The notes: generated by a model from the sequence alone, not told the origin. Positions 10,303 through 18,387 are shown, counted from the first letter of the stretch. The stretch: DNA of 64,000 bases from Sphingomonas sp. UNC305MFCol5.2 (GCF_000712135.1 NZ_JOOE01000004.1:64501-128500); one strand, 5' to 3'. A program made the numbers and translations.

Positions 10303-11583
10303 TCAGGCCACGGCGTCTTCCGCATCCAGACCATAGGCCGTGTGCAGCACGCGCACCGCCAGCTCGGTCTCGTCCTCGTTGATCAGCACCGAGACCTTGA
10401 TCTCGCTCGTCGTGATCGCCTGGATGTTGATCCCGCGCGCGCCCAACGTCTTGAACATCGTCGCGGCGACGCCGGCGTGGCTGCGCATGCCCACGCCCAC
10501 GACCGAGATCTTGGCGACGCGCGTGTCCTGGATCAGCTCGGCAAAGCCGATCGCCGCCTTGGACTGGTTGAGCGTCTCGATCGAGCGGGCGAGATCGGCC
10601 GCCGGCACCGTGAAGGTCACGTCGGTGGCGCTCGCGCTGCCGGCACTCTGGTGCGCGATGTTCTGGATAATCATGTCGACGTTGATGTTGGCGTCGGCGA
10701 GCGGCGTGAAGATAGAAGCCACCGCGCCGGGCTGATCGGGCACTGCGGTCAGCGTGATCTTGGCTTCGTTCTTGTCGTGCGCGATGCCGGTGATGAGCTG
10801 GCTTTCCACGTCCTGAATCTCCTCTTCGCCGACGATCATCGTGCCGGGCAATGTGTCCGCCATCGGTGCCGTGTCGCCGGTGAACGACGACAGCACCTGG
10901 ACGCGGACCTGTTCCTTCATCGCCAGTCCCACCGAGCGCGTCTGGAGCACTTTCGCCCCAACGCTGGCGAGCTCCAGCATCTCCTCGTACGTCACTTTCT
11001 TGAGCTTCCGGGCCCTCGGCACGATGCGGGGATCGGTGGTGTAGACTCCGTCCACGTCGGTGTAGATGTCGCAGCGATCGGCCTTGACCGCGGCCGCGAC
11101 TGCCACCGCGCTGGTATCCGATCCGCCGCGGCCGAGCGTGGTGACGCGGCCGGTCTCGTCACTGGTCACGCCCTGGAAGCCGGGAATCACCGCCACTTCG
11201 CGGCGCGACCAGCCTTCTTCGAGCCCCGTCGAGTCGATCGACTTGATCCGTGCCTTGGCATGCGCGGCGTCGGTCCAGATCGCGACTTGAGACCCCAGCC
11301 ACGAACGTGCTGGCACGCCGATCGCCTGGAGCGTCATCGCCAGCAAGCCGCTGGTGATCTGCTCGCCGCTGGAGACGACCACATCATATTCGCGCGGATC
11401 GTAGAGCGAGCTCGCCTCGCGGCAGAAGCCGACCAGCCGGTCGGTCTCACCCGCCATCGCCGAGACGACCACCGCGATTTCGTTGCCCGCGTCCCATTCG
11501 CGTTTGACCCGCGCGGCCACGTTGCGGATCCGCTCGATGCCGGCCATCGAGGTGCCGCCGAACTTCATCACGATGCGTGCCAT
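10303..11583 (-). CDS. lysC: Aspartate kinase
   Basis: Phosphorylates aspartate, the first step to lysine, threonine and methionine. The product is 426 residues from MARIVMKFGGTSMAG; the KFGGTS nucleotide-binding motif sits at the extreme N-terminus as expected, which decides the start over a longer in-frame option. Further marks are the VSSGEQ and GRGGSDTSAVAVA motifs of the kinase domain and two C-terminal ACT domains (about 265-420) typical of feedback-controlled enzymes. It is divergent from ubiG with 58 bp between the starts. hom, the other branch-point gene, lies elsewhere in the window (46-47.7 kb). Confidence 0.96.
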   Translation of the reverse strand: MARIVMKFGGTSMAGIERIRNVAARVKREWDAGNEIAVVVSAMAGETDRLVGFCREASSLYDPREYDVVVSSGEQITSGLLAMTLQAIGVPARSWLGSQVAIWTDAAHAKARIKSIDSTGLEEGWSRREVAVIPGFQGVTSDETGRVTTLGRGGSDTSAVAVAAAVKADRCDIYTDVDGVYTTDPRIVPRARKLKKVTYEEMLELASVGAKVLQTRSVGLAMKEQVRVQVLSSFTGDTAPMADTLPGTMIVGEEEIQDVESQLITGIAHDKNEAKITLTAVPDQPGAVASIFTPLADANINVDMIIQNIAHQSAGSASATDVTFTVPAADLARSIETLNQSKAAIGFAELIQDTRVAKISVVGVGMRSHAGVAATMFKTLGARGINIQAITTSEIKVSVLINEDETELAVRVLHTAYGLDAEDAVA

Positions 11584-11641
11584 GTCGAGTGCTTGTTTTC
11601 CGGGCCTTGGGAAGGATGGACCGGCCTGATAGGAGGCGGCC

Positions 11642-12373
11642 ATGGCGAACGCAACCAAAGCAACTATTGACCGACATGAAGCTGAGCATTTCGGCAAGCT
11701 CGCCGCGGACTGGTGGAATCCGAAGGGTAGCTCGGCCATGCTGCATCGGCTGAACCCTGCGCGCCTGGCCTATATCCGCGAGGTGACCGACGCGCATTTC
11801 GACGGCGACGGTATGTCGTTTACGCCGCTCGCGGGCAGGACGGCGCTCGACGTCGGCTGCGGGGCGGGGCTTCTTGCCGAGCCGCTCGCCCGGCTGGGCG
11901 CCCGGGTCACCGGCCTCGACGCCGCGCCGGAGAATATCGGCGCCGCGCGCGCGCATGCCGCCGCTGCGGGCCTCGACGTCGAATATATCGCCGGCGGGAT
12001 CGAGGACCTTCCCGGCCGCCGCTTCGATCTCGTCACGTCGATGGAAGTGATCGAGCACGTCGCCAATCCTGCCGCCTTCGTCGCGGGCCTCGCCGACGCG
12101 CTCGCGCCGGGTGGACTGATGATCCTGTCGACGCCCAACCGTACCGCGCTGTCACGACTGGCGATGATCACGTTCGGCGAAGGCAGCGGCGCGATCCCCA
12201 AGGGTACGCACGACTGGAGTCAGTTCCTCACCCCTGAGGAGCTGACGGCCTTGCTCGAAGGCGCCGGGCTACAGGTCGGCGACCTCCGCGGCCTTGGTTT
12301 CTCTCCCGCCCGCGGCTTCGTTCTCAGCGACGATGCCAGCCTCGACTATCTGGTCACCGCGCGCCGCGCCTGA
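11642..12373 (+). CDS. ubiG: Ubiquinone biosynthesis O-methyltransferase UbiG
   Basis: SAM-dependent O-methyltransferase acting twice in ubiquinone synthesis (on the demethyl and polyprenyl-catechol intermediates). The 243-residue product shows the family's N-terminus (IDRHEAEHFGKLAADWWNP, followed by LHRLNPARL), SAM motif I LDVGCGAGLLAEPLARLGA (about 68-86) and the FDLVTSMEVIEHV post-motif. Length matches UbiG. It reads away from lysC and ends 3 bp before the stop of a convergent gene. Confidence 0.95.
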   Translation: MANATKATIDRHEAEHFGKLAADWWNPKGSSAMLHRLNPARLAYIREVTDAHFDGDGMSFTPLAGRTALDVGCGAGLLAEPLARLGARVTGLDAAPENIGAARAHAAAAGLDVEYIAGGIEDLPGRRFDLVTSMEVIEHVANPAAFVAGLADALAPGGLMILSTPNRTALSRLAMITFGEGSGAIPKGTHDWSQFLTPEELTALLEGAGLQVGDLRGLGFSPARGFVLSDDASLDYLVTARRA

Positions 12374-12376
12374 GCA

Positions 12377-12931
12377 TTATTGGCCCATGTCGAGCACCGC
12401 GACCGGCCCCATGTCGATCACCTGCTTGCCGGTGTTGAGGTGGAATGCGGCGCCGATCGATCCGACGGCATAGTCCTTGTCGGCCTTGCCCGAGAACTGA
12501 AGCAGCTTCCATTCGGGCGTGACGTCGAACGGCTTGCCGAACAGCGCGGTATAGGGCGCCGCCGAAAGCTGGATCTGCCCGTTGACCTTCGCGGTCGGCG
12601 CGTCCCCCTTGTTCAGTCGCGCATAGAAAGCGACGACCAATTTATCGCCCGCCTGGACCGGCTTCAGCAGCGGCACATTGACGCCGATGCTCCACGGCTC
12701 GCCCGCGCCGGTCAGGGGAATACGGAGTGCTTTGCCGCCCTGCACCGCCTTGTCGTTCACCAATTTGGGTGGGGGCGTCAGGCCATAGGGCTTGAAGCTG
12801 GCCGGGTTGGTGTTGGTGATCACCTTTTCGGCGAGCGCGTCCTCGTCCGATTTGGCATCCTGCGCAACGCCGGGTACGGCGAGCAGCGCGGGCACGGCGG
12901 CACCCAGCGCGAGTGCGATCCGCAAGTCCAT
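12377..12931 (-). CDS. Secreted protein with carbohydrate-binding-like beta fold
   Basis: A 184-residue product with a signal peptide (MDLRIALALG...AVPGVAQ). The mature part resembles a CBM4/9-type jelly-roll: IPLTGAGEPWSIGVNVPLLKPVQAGDKLVVAFYARL is the type of strand pair seen in such domains, later followed by EWKLLQFSGKADKDY and a Gly/Ala-rich strand. No enzyme domain is attached, so it could be a stand-alone periplasmic or secreted binding protein; the ligand is unknown. The Shine-Dalgarno sequence is very strong (AAGGAGGG, 7 nt from ATG) and can pair with an upstream complement (see the hairpin entry). Function is not established. Confidence 0.6.
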   Translation of the reverse strand: MDLRIALALGAAVPALLAVPGVAQDAKSDEDALAEKVITNTNPASFKPYGLTPPPKLVNDKAVQGGKALRIPLTGAGEPWSIGVNVPLLKPVQAGDKLVVAFYARLNKGDAPTAKVNGQIQLSAAPYTALFGKPFDVTPEWKLLQFSGKADKDYAVGSIGAAFHLNTGKQVIDMGPVAVLDMGQ

Positions 12932-12938
12932 GATTCCC

Positions 12939-12959
12939 CCTCCTTATTATTTGAGGAGG
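12939..12959 (-). promoter_or_regulatory. Hairpin that can sequester the Shine-Dalgarno of the downstream gene
   Basis: On the minus strand CCTCCT, a 9-nt A/T-rich loop (caaataata) and AGGAGG form a 6-bp all-paired stem whose 3' arm is the ribosome binding site of the gene starting at 12931. The pairing is visible; whether it controls translation, for example by temperature, is inference. Confidence 0.45.
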
Positions 12960-13014
12960 AGACTATGCTGCGCACCGCCGCCGTCAACGGCAAAGTGACG
13001 GCGCCGACCCGGAC

Positions 13015-13386
13015 TCAGAAGAGCCTGCCTCCGTTCGGCACATCCTTGCCCGGCCGCACCAGCACGACCTTGCCCGCTTCATCCGGGAAGCCGAGCGTCA
13101 ACACCTCGGACATTACCGGTCCGATCTGCCGCGGCGGGAAATTGACCACCGCTGCGACTTGCATCCCCGGCAATTCCTCGAGGCGATAATGCTCGGTGAT
13201 CTGCGCCGACGAACGTTTTCGGCCTATGGCTGGCCCGAAATCTATCAACAGCTTGTAGGCCGGCTTGCGTGCTTCGGGGAAAGGCAGCGCCTCCACGATC
13301 GTGCCGACGCGGATATCGACGGCGAGGAACTGGTCGAAGCCGATCGTCTCGGCGGGCAAAGCGGCGGGATCGTGGGTGATGTGCAT
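13015..13386 (-). CDS. csaA: CsaA-type tRNA-binding protein
   Basis: A 123-residue EMAP/Trbp111-like OB-fold protein; family members bind tRNA and have been reported to have export-chaperone activity in Bacillus. It shows the family signature through its length: DIRVGTIVEALPFPEARKPAYKL, FGPAIGRKRSSAQIT, ALP/MQVAAVVNFPPRQIGP, EVLTLGF and the terminal VLVRPGKDVPNGGRLF. The start MHITHDP at 13386 gives the standard length; longer frames simply run into the ligase gene. It lies 10 bp after the DNA ligase stop codon, so it is probably co-transcribed with the ligase and GFA genes. Confidence 0.9.
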   Translation of the reverse strand: MHITHDPAALPAETIGFDQFLAVDIRVGTIVEALPFPEARKPAYKLLIDFGPAIGRKRSSAQITEHYRLEELPGMQVAAVVNFPPRQIGPVMSEVLTLGFPDEAGKVVLVRPGKDVPNGGRLF

Positions 13387-13396
13387 GCCCTCGCCC

Positions 13397-14410
13397 TTAT
13401 CGCGCCGCCTCCGCCTCCGACAAGGCGGTCTCGACGATCGCCGGCCGCGCCTCCTCGCCCAGTTGCTCCATCGTGCATTGCCTGGGCGCCTTGTCGGGGC
13501 GCCAGCGCAGGAAACCGGTGCCGTGGCGGAAACGGCGGCCGGTGACATGATCGTAGCGCACCTCGGCGACCAGCTCGGGGCGGAGCGGTTGCCATTCGGC
13601 CGAGCGTTCGGTCGACCAGCGGCTCGGCCCACCGGGCGCGTCGCCGGTGAAGCCTGGCGCCTCGATCAAAGCTTCCAGTCTTTCGGTCAGCGCCGGGCGG
13701 TCGGTCGCGGCAATTGCCGAAGTGAAGCCGACATGATGCAGCAGCCCGGCGTCGTCATAGAGCCCGAGCAGCAGCGATCCCACCTCGCGCTTCTTGCTGG
13801 CGTAGCGAAAGCCGCCGACCACGCAGTCGGCGGTGCGCAGCCTTTTGACCTTGAGCATGGCACGCTCGCCCGGCTGGTAGGCCTCGTCGCGGCGCTTGGC
13901 GATCACCCCGTCGAGCGCACCGCCCGCCGCGGCGAGCCAGCTTTGTGCAACTGCCCGCTCCTCGGTCAGCGGCGATAGACGCAGCGTCTCCGAGCAATGA
14001 TCGTCGTAAAAGGCTTCCAGCGCGGTTCGACGTTCGCAAAGGGGGCGCTCGACGAGCGCACCGGCCTCGGGCGACCATAGGCAATCGAACAGCATCAGCC
14101 GCGCCGGCGTCTCGGTCGAAAGTTTCCGGATGCGGCTCTCGGCCGGATGGAGCCGCATCTGCAGTGCCTCGAACGACAATGTCGGTCCGACGGGAATCAG
14201 CAGCTCGCCATCCAGTACCACCCGATCCACCGGCAGCCCCGCGATCGCCGCCGCGACTTCGGGAAAATAGCGCGCCAACGGCTTGCCCGACTTGGATTGA
14301 AGTTCGACTTCATCGCCTTGTTTGAACGCCAGGCAGCGGAACCCGTCCCATTTGGGCTCGAATTGCCAGCCCGGGCCGTCGGGCAGCGCTTCGACGAACC
14401 GGGCCTCCAT
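13397..14410 (-). CDS. Small ATP-dependent DNA ligase (LigC/LigD-ligase type)
   Basis: Seals nicks using ATP. Such stand-alone ligases are associated with repair and end joining in bacteria that replicate with NAD-dependent LigA. The 337-residue product has the adenylation motif EPKWDGFR with Lys20 as nucleotidyl acceptor, motif III region LFDCLW, motif IV DGVIAKR, motif V LKVKR, and a C-terminal OB domain (about 200-337, ending after FLRWRPDKAP). There is no polymerase or phosphoesterase domain, so it is not full LigD, and no ku gene is adjacent. It follows the GFA gene by 20 bp and precedes csaA by 10 bp. This set shares its upstream region, which has a LexA-type box, with a divergent glycosylase gene. 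Confidence 0.9.
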   Translation of the reverse strand: MEARFVEALPDGPGWQFEPKWDGFRCLAFKQGDEVELQSKSGKPLARYFPEVAAAIAGLPVDRVVLDGELLIPVGPTLSFEALQMRLHPAESRIRKLSTETPARLMLFDCLWSPEAGALVERPLCERRTALEAFYDDHCSETLRLSPLTEERAVAQSWLAAAGGALDGVIAKRRDEAYQPGERAMLKVKRLRTADCVVGGFRYASKKREVGSLLLGLYDDAGLLHHVGFTSAIAATDRPALTERLEALIEAPGFTGDAPGGPSRWSTERSAEWQPLRPELVAEVRYDHVTGRRFRHGTGFLRWRPDKAPRQCTMEQLGEEARPAIVETALSEAEAAR

Positions 14411-14430
14411 GGGCTCGATGTTGGCGAAGT

Positions 14431-14781
14431 TCAGTGGCTGGCTCCATCATAATGCGTGATCTCGAGCGCATCGAGATCGACGCCGTCGGCGCAGCGCAGG
14501 TTGATCTCGACCATCGCCTTGCCGTCGGGACCAGTGCCCTCGGCAAAGGGGGCGATCCCGCACGTCTTGCAGAAATGATGGCCGATCACGTGATGATTGA
14601 ATTTGTAGGTGGCGACATCGTCGCGCGATCCATGGAGCGCGAACTTGTCGGGCGTGGTGAAGTGATGCAGCGGCGCCTTGCGTCGGCAGATCGAGCAATT
14701 GCACGCCATTGCCTTGGTCGGGGCGTCCTCGTCGACGGTATAGCTGATCGCGCCGCAATGGCAGCTTCCGGTGAACGACAT
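14431..14781 (-). CDS. GFA/CENP-V-family zinc-binding protein
   Basis: A 116-residue protein of the glutathione-dependent formaldehyde-activating enzyme (Gfa/CENP-V) fold. Cysteine ligands are visible in order: SCHCGAISY, CNCSIC, and CKTCGI with HHF before it. Members of this family bind zinc; few have a proven reaction, and the original Gfa activity is disputed. The start MSFTGSCHCG at 14781 has a good AGGAG about 9 nt upstream; longer frames lack support. It is the first gene of the leftward set GFA > ligase > csaA, facing the nth-like gene across 107 bp. Confidence 0.85.
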   Translation of the reverse strand: MSFTGSCHCGAISYTVDEDAPTKAMACNCSICRRKAPLHHFTTPDKFALHGSRDDVATYKFNHHVIGHHFCKTCGIAPFAEGTGPDGKAMVEINLRCADGVDLDALEITHYDGASH

Positions 14782-14861
14782 ATCCTGGCTCCTGGTGGGT
14801 GAACGTCTTTGCGCGTCCGCCGATCCGATACCGCGCATTCGCCGCAAAGGCCATTGCCGTT

Positions 14862-14876
14862 GTTCCTGATATGTTC
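14862..14876. promoter_or_regulatory. LexA (SOS) box, alphaproteobacterial type
   Basis: Exact GTTC-CTGATAT-GTTC, i.e. GTTC-N7-GTTC, the direct-repeat LexA box established for alphaproteobacteria. It lies 13 bp before the start of the endonuclease III-like gene and exactly fills a possible -35/-10 spacer (TTGCCG at 14854, TAAAGA at 14877). It is also in the shared region of the divergent GFA-ligase-csaA set. On the reverse strand the extended form is AGAACATATCAGGAAC. Match and context are strong; LexA binding is untested. Confidence 0.75.
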
Positions 14877-14888
14877 TAAAGAAAGGCA

Positions 14889-15578
14889 ATGCAATCGAGC
14901 TTCGCGTTTCGCGGCCGCGACGATCTGCTCCTCTGGCATCGGAGGCTGACTCCGTTACGAGAGCGAGTACGACCCCACCCGGCACGCCGACCGGTCGGCC
15001 AATTGGTCAAATCGATGATCAGCGGCCGCACCCGCGATGCCGTGTCGCAGGCTGCCTATGACCGGCTGGTTGCTGCATTCGGCTCGCCGCGATCGCTCGC
15101 CGCTGCCGGCGCGCGGAATGTGCTGACGGTGATCCGGGACGTCACTTTCGCCGAAGCCAAGGCCGCGCACCTCGTGGTCGCGCTGCGCCGGATCGCGGCC
15201 GAGCGCAGAGGCTTCGATCTCGACTTCCTCGCCGATCTTCCGCTCGACGACGCGCTCGCCTGGCTTGAGCGTCTGCCGGGCGTCGGCCGCAAGGTCGCGG
15301 CATCGACGCTCAACGCGAGCACGCTCTCGCGCCCCGTGCTGATCGTCGACAGCCATGTCCTGCGCGTGCTCCAGCGCCTCGGTTTCGTCGGCGTGCATGC
15401 CGATGGCCGCGTCGCGAGCGAGACGGCGACGGCCGCCTTGCCGGATTGGCCGGGCAGGGCGTTCCTCGATCTCCATGTCGAACTCAAGCTGGTGGGGCAA
15501 ATCTGGTGCCGGTCCGCAGCGCCGCAATGCCACGCCTGTCTGCTCTCCGCCGTTTGCCCGAAGCGGTTGACTGCTTAG
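14889..15578 (+). CDS. Endonuclease III-like HhH-GPD DNA glycosylase
   Basis: Base-excision repair glycosylase/lyase of 229 residues. It has the helix-hairpin-helix LPGVGRK with Lys135 (equivalent of the catalytic Lys), catalytic Asp154 in VDSHVLRVL, and a C-terminal 4Fe-4S loop with exact Cys-x6-Cys-x2-Cys-x5-Cys spacing (WCRSAAPQCHACLLSAVCP). It differs from canonical Nth, where a SAQ(A/T)TD segment contacts DNA: here the equivalent reads SGRTRD, so this is a side branch and not the housekeeping Nth. A LexA box lies 13 bp upstream, and ung follows 24 bp after its stop codon. Substrate range is unknown. Confidence 0.88.
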   Translation: MQSSFAFRGRDDLLLWHRRLTPLRERVRPHPARRPVGQLVKSMISGRTRDAVSQAAYDRLVAAFGSPRSLAAAGARNVLTVIRDVTFAEAKAAHLVVALRRIAAERRGFDLDFLADLPLDDALAWLERLPGVGRKVAASTLNASTLSRPVLIVDSHVLRVLQRLGFVGVHADGRVASETATAALPDWPGRAFLDLHVELKLVGQIWCRSAAPQCHACLLSAVCPKRLTA

Positions 15579-15602
15579 CGGCGTGTGCCGCAATTGAGGG
15601 CC

Positions 15603-16301
15603 ATGGGGGACGTCAAGCTGCACCCGAGTTGGCTCGAACCGCTGCGAAGCGAATTCGCGTCGCCGTACATGACCGCATTGCGCGAATTCCTCGTCGCCGA
15701 GAAGGCCGCGGGCAAGCGCATCTTCCCGGCGGGCGGCGAATGGTTCCGCGCGCTCGATCTGACTCCGCTCGAGGATGTCCGCGTAGTGATCCTCGGCCAG
15801 GATCCCTATCATGGCGAGGGGCAGGCGCATGGCCTGTGCTTCTCGGTGCGGCCGGGCACGCGCACGCCGCCCAGCCTCGTCAACATCTACAAGGAGATGG
15901 AGGCGGATCTCGGCATTCCGCGCGCGCGCCACGGCTTTCTCGAGCATTGGGCCGAACAGGGCGTGTTGCTGCTCAATGCGGTGCTCACCGTCCAGCTGGG
16001 CATGGCCGCTTCGCATCAGGGGCGCGGCTGGGAGCGTTTCACCGATGCGGTGATTCGGCTGGTCAATGCGAAGCAGGAGCCGGTGGTGTTCCTGCTTTGG
16101 GGCAGTCACGCGCAGAAAAAGGCGGCGTTCGTCGATTCGATCGACAAGGGCGGACGGCATCTCGTGCTCAAGGCGCCGCACCCGTCGCCGCTCTCCGCCC
16201 ATTCGGGCTTTTTCGGCTGCAGGCACTTCTCGAAGGCAAACGAATTTCTCGCCAGCCGCGGCCAAAAGCCCATCGACTGGGCGCTGCAGGATCCCGCATG
16301 A
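15603..16301 (+). CDS. ung: Uracil-DNA glycosylase (family 1)
   Basis: Removes uracil from DNA. The 232-residue product has the water-activating loop [18 protein letters not shown], the Pro-rich PPSL segment, LLLNAVLTV and the leucine-intercalation loop [13 protein letters not shown], all in family order. The start [10 protein letters not shown] at 15603 fits family N-termini; an ATG six codons upstream (15585) is possible. It lies 24 bp after the endonuclease III-like gene, so it may be transcribed from the same LexA-box promoter. Confidence 0.95.
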   Translation: MGDVKLHPSWLEPLRSEFASPYMTALREFLVAEKAAGKRIFPAGGEWFRALDLTPLEDVRVVILGQDPYHGEGQAHGLCFSVRPGTRTPPSLVNIYKEMEADLGIPRARHGFLEHWAEQGVLLLNAVLTVQLGMAASHQGRGWERFTDAVIRLVNAKQEPVVFLLWGSHAQKKAAFVDSIDKGGRHLVLKAPHPSPLSAHSGFFGCRHFSKANEFLASRGQKPIDWALQDPA

Positions 16302-16384
16302 CCGCTAACCTCGCGTTCATCCCGCGAGTGACAAGATCGCATGTTTTTGTCAGGTGCCTGAATATATTAGGGAAAGAGCTGACC

Positions 16385-17818
16385 ATGCGCAAACCCGTCG
16401 CTGCTGTGCTGAGCCTGGCGATGACGCTCTCCGCCTGCGGCGGTGGCGGCAGCGGCTCGGTCGTCACGCCGCCGCCTGTCGGTGCCACACCGACGCCGAC
16501 CCCCACCGCGATCGCCGGCTGTTCGCTCCGCGAGCGGCAGGACTGGGCCGCGGCGCAGCTCAATGAATGGTATCTCTTCCCCGAGACGCTGCCGACCGGC
16601 CTGAGCCCCGCAGCTTATGGTAATGTCGACGACTATATCGACGCGCTCACCGCCACCGCGCGTGCGCAGGGTCGCGATCGCTATTTCACCTATCTGACAT
16701 CGATCGCCGAGGAGAATGCCTATTATTCCTCGGGTTCGAGCGCGGGGTTCGGCTTCCGCCTGGCCTATGATTTGGCGGGCGGACATGTGTTCGTCGCCGA
16801 AGCGTTCGAAGGTACGCCCGCGCTGAACGCCGGGATCGATCGCGGCACCCAGATCGTCGCGATCGGCACCAGCGTGGCCAATTTGCGCACGGTCAGCGCT
16901 ATCCTTGCGAGCGAGGGGCCGGCGGGGGTGAGCGCTGCGCTGGGCAACCCCGCCGTCGGCACGACGCGCGTACTGCGCATCAGCGATACCGCCGGCACCC
17001 GCGACGTGACCGTCGCCATGGCCGATTACGAGCTGAAACCGGTATCATCGCGCTACGGCGCCAAGATCCTCGACGATGGCGGCCGCAAGGTCGGCTATAT
17101 CAATCTGCGTACCTTCATCTCGACCGCCGACCCTGCGCTGCGCGCGGCTTTCGCGCAGTTCAAGGCAGCGGGCATCACGCAGGTGATCATCGATCTGCGC
17201 TACAATGGGGGCGGCCTCGTTTCGATTGCGCAGCTGATGGGCGATCTGATGGGTGCGAATCGCGCCGCGACCGATGTGTTCGATTACATGGTCTTCCGCC
17301 CCGAGAAATCGGCGGAGAACGACACGCGATTCTTCCAGCCCAAGGCCGAATCGATCGCTCCGACCCGCATCGCCTTTATCGGGACCGGCGGCACGGCATC
17401 GGCGAGCGAGCTCGTGATCAATGCCTTCATCCCCTATCTCCACGCCAACGCGGCGCTGATCGGCACCAACACCTATGGCAAGCCGGTCGGGCAGATCGCA
17501 GTCGACAAGGCCGCGTGCGACGATCGCCTGCGCGTGATCGCCTTCGCCACCCAGAATTCCGCGCATCAGGGCAATTATTTCAGCGGTCTCGCCGGCACCG
17601 TCGAGGCGAGTTGCCGCGCAGGCGACGATATTTCCTATCCGCTTGGCGATTCGCGCGAGGCGTCGACCAAGGCGGCGCTCGATTTCCTCGCGGGGCGCAG
17701 CTGCACTGCGATCGCATCGAGCGGACAGACGACGCTCGCGCTCAGGACCAGCGCGAACGAGCTGCTCACCCCCGAACGTCCGACCACGATCCAGCGCGAA
17801 GTGCCTGGCGCGTTCTAG
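16385..17818 (+). CDS. S41-family (C-terminal processing type) peptidase, lipoprotein
   Basis: A 477-residue exported serine protease. The N-terminus is a lipoprotein signal (LAMTLSACGGGG, Cys about 19) followed by a Pro/Thr linker. A PDZ-like region (about 120-215: FGFRLAYD, GTPALNAGIDRGTQIVAIG) precedes the S41 domain (GYINLRTF, VIIDLRYNGGG). The Ser motif GGTASASELV (Ser about 339/341) is followed about 28 residues later by a Lys in YGKPVGQ, matching the Ser/Lys dyad of this family. The start at 16385 is chosen because the signal peptide begins there; the frame also runs open far upstream through ung but that is not coding. Substrate unknown. Confidence 0.88.
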   Translation: MRKPVAAVLSLAMTLSACGGGGSGSVVTPPPVGATPTPTPTAIAGCSLRERQDWAAAQLNEWYLFPETLPTGLSPAAYGNVDDYIDALTATARAQGRDRYFTYLTSIAEENAYYSSGSSAGFGFRLAYDLAGGHVFVAEAFEGTPALNAGIDRGTQIVAIGTSVANLRTVSAILASEGPAGVSAALGNPAVGTTRVLRISDTAGTRDVTVAMADYELKPVSSRYGAKILDDGGRKVGYINLRTFISTADPALRAAFAQFKAAGITQVIIDLRYNGGGLVSIAQLMGDLMGANRAATDVFDYMVFRPEKSAENDTRFFQPKAESIAPTRIAFIGTGGTASASELVINAFIPYLHANAALIGTNTYGKPVGQIAVDKAACDDRLRVIAFATQNSAHQGNYFSGLAGTVEASCRAGDDISYPLGDSREASTKAALDFLAGRSCTAIASSGQTTLALRTSANELLTPERPTTIQREVPGAF

Positions 17819-17851
17819 CGTTCCCCCTTCCGTGCATGGCAGGGGCAGCGA

Positions 17852-18352
17852 TCAGGACGTTTCGGGCTTATCGGGACCTGCTTCGACCTGAAGCTTCGCC
17901 TCGGGCTCGCCCGTTTCGGCCGTGGCCAGCGCCTCCGCTTCGGGCTGAGCCTCGCTCCCGGCCTCTGCCGCCTCTGCCTCTCCGCCTTCCGGCACCAGCG
18001 CCCGCACTTCCTCCATGAAGCGGGCGAGGCTTATCGGCTTGGAGACATAGGCATTGGCCCCGGCGGCGCGGATCCGATCCTCATCCTCGCGCCCGGCATA
18101 GGCCGTCACTGCCATGATCGGGATCGCACGCAGCCCGGCGTCCTGCTTCATCTCGCGAATCAGGTCGAATCCGGTGACGTGCGGCATCTGGATGTCCATC
18201 ACGATCAGATCGGGTTCGAACGCGCGCGCCCTGGCGACGGCCTCGCGCCCATCGGCCACCGGCTCCGCGGCGAAGTCGTGCGCGCGCAGCAGATCGCAGA
18301 ACAGCTTTAGATTGAGTTCGTTATCCTCGACAACGAGAACCCTTTTTGCCAC
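17852..18352 (-). CDS. divK: DivK-type single-domain response regulator with acidic C-terminal tail
   Basis: Receiver protein; in Caulobacter DivK connects the PleC and DivJ kinases to CckA/CtrA cell-cycle control. Residues 1-122 match DivK closely: acidic pocket E9/D10, phospho-acceptor D53 in LIVMDIQMP, T83-A84 in AVTAYAG and Lys in YVSKPIS. DivK is normally about 120-125 residues, but this protein runs to 166 with a low-complexity tail of Glu, Ala and Pro. It is divergent from a DUF3572 gene with 35 bp between the starts, an alphaproteobacterial neighbourhood that supports the DivK call. Confidence 0.88.
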   Translation of the reverse strand: MAKRVLVVEDNELNLKLFCDLLRAHDFAAEPVADGREAVARARAFEPDLIVMDIQMPHVTGFDLIREMKQDAGLRAIPIMAVTAYAGREDEDRIRAAGANAYVSKPISLARFMEEVRALVPEGGEAEAAEAGSEAQPEAEALATAETGEPEAKLQVEAGPDKPETS

Positions 18353-18387
18353 GCGCAGACCTCATGCAGTTGGAGATGGTTTAGGCG

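Noticed and set aside
12965..13189. Possible 74-residue rightward gene with a GAGGAG ribosome binding site
   Set aside because: Nearly all of it is antisense to csaA, and the purine-rich motif is explained as one arm of the Shine-Dalgarno hairpin of the leftward gene.
15446..16384. In-frame extension of the S41 protease gene through ung
   Set aside because: The real start at 16385 opens with a lipoprotein signal; the extension overlaps ung in another frame and has no motifs.
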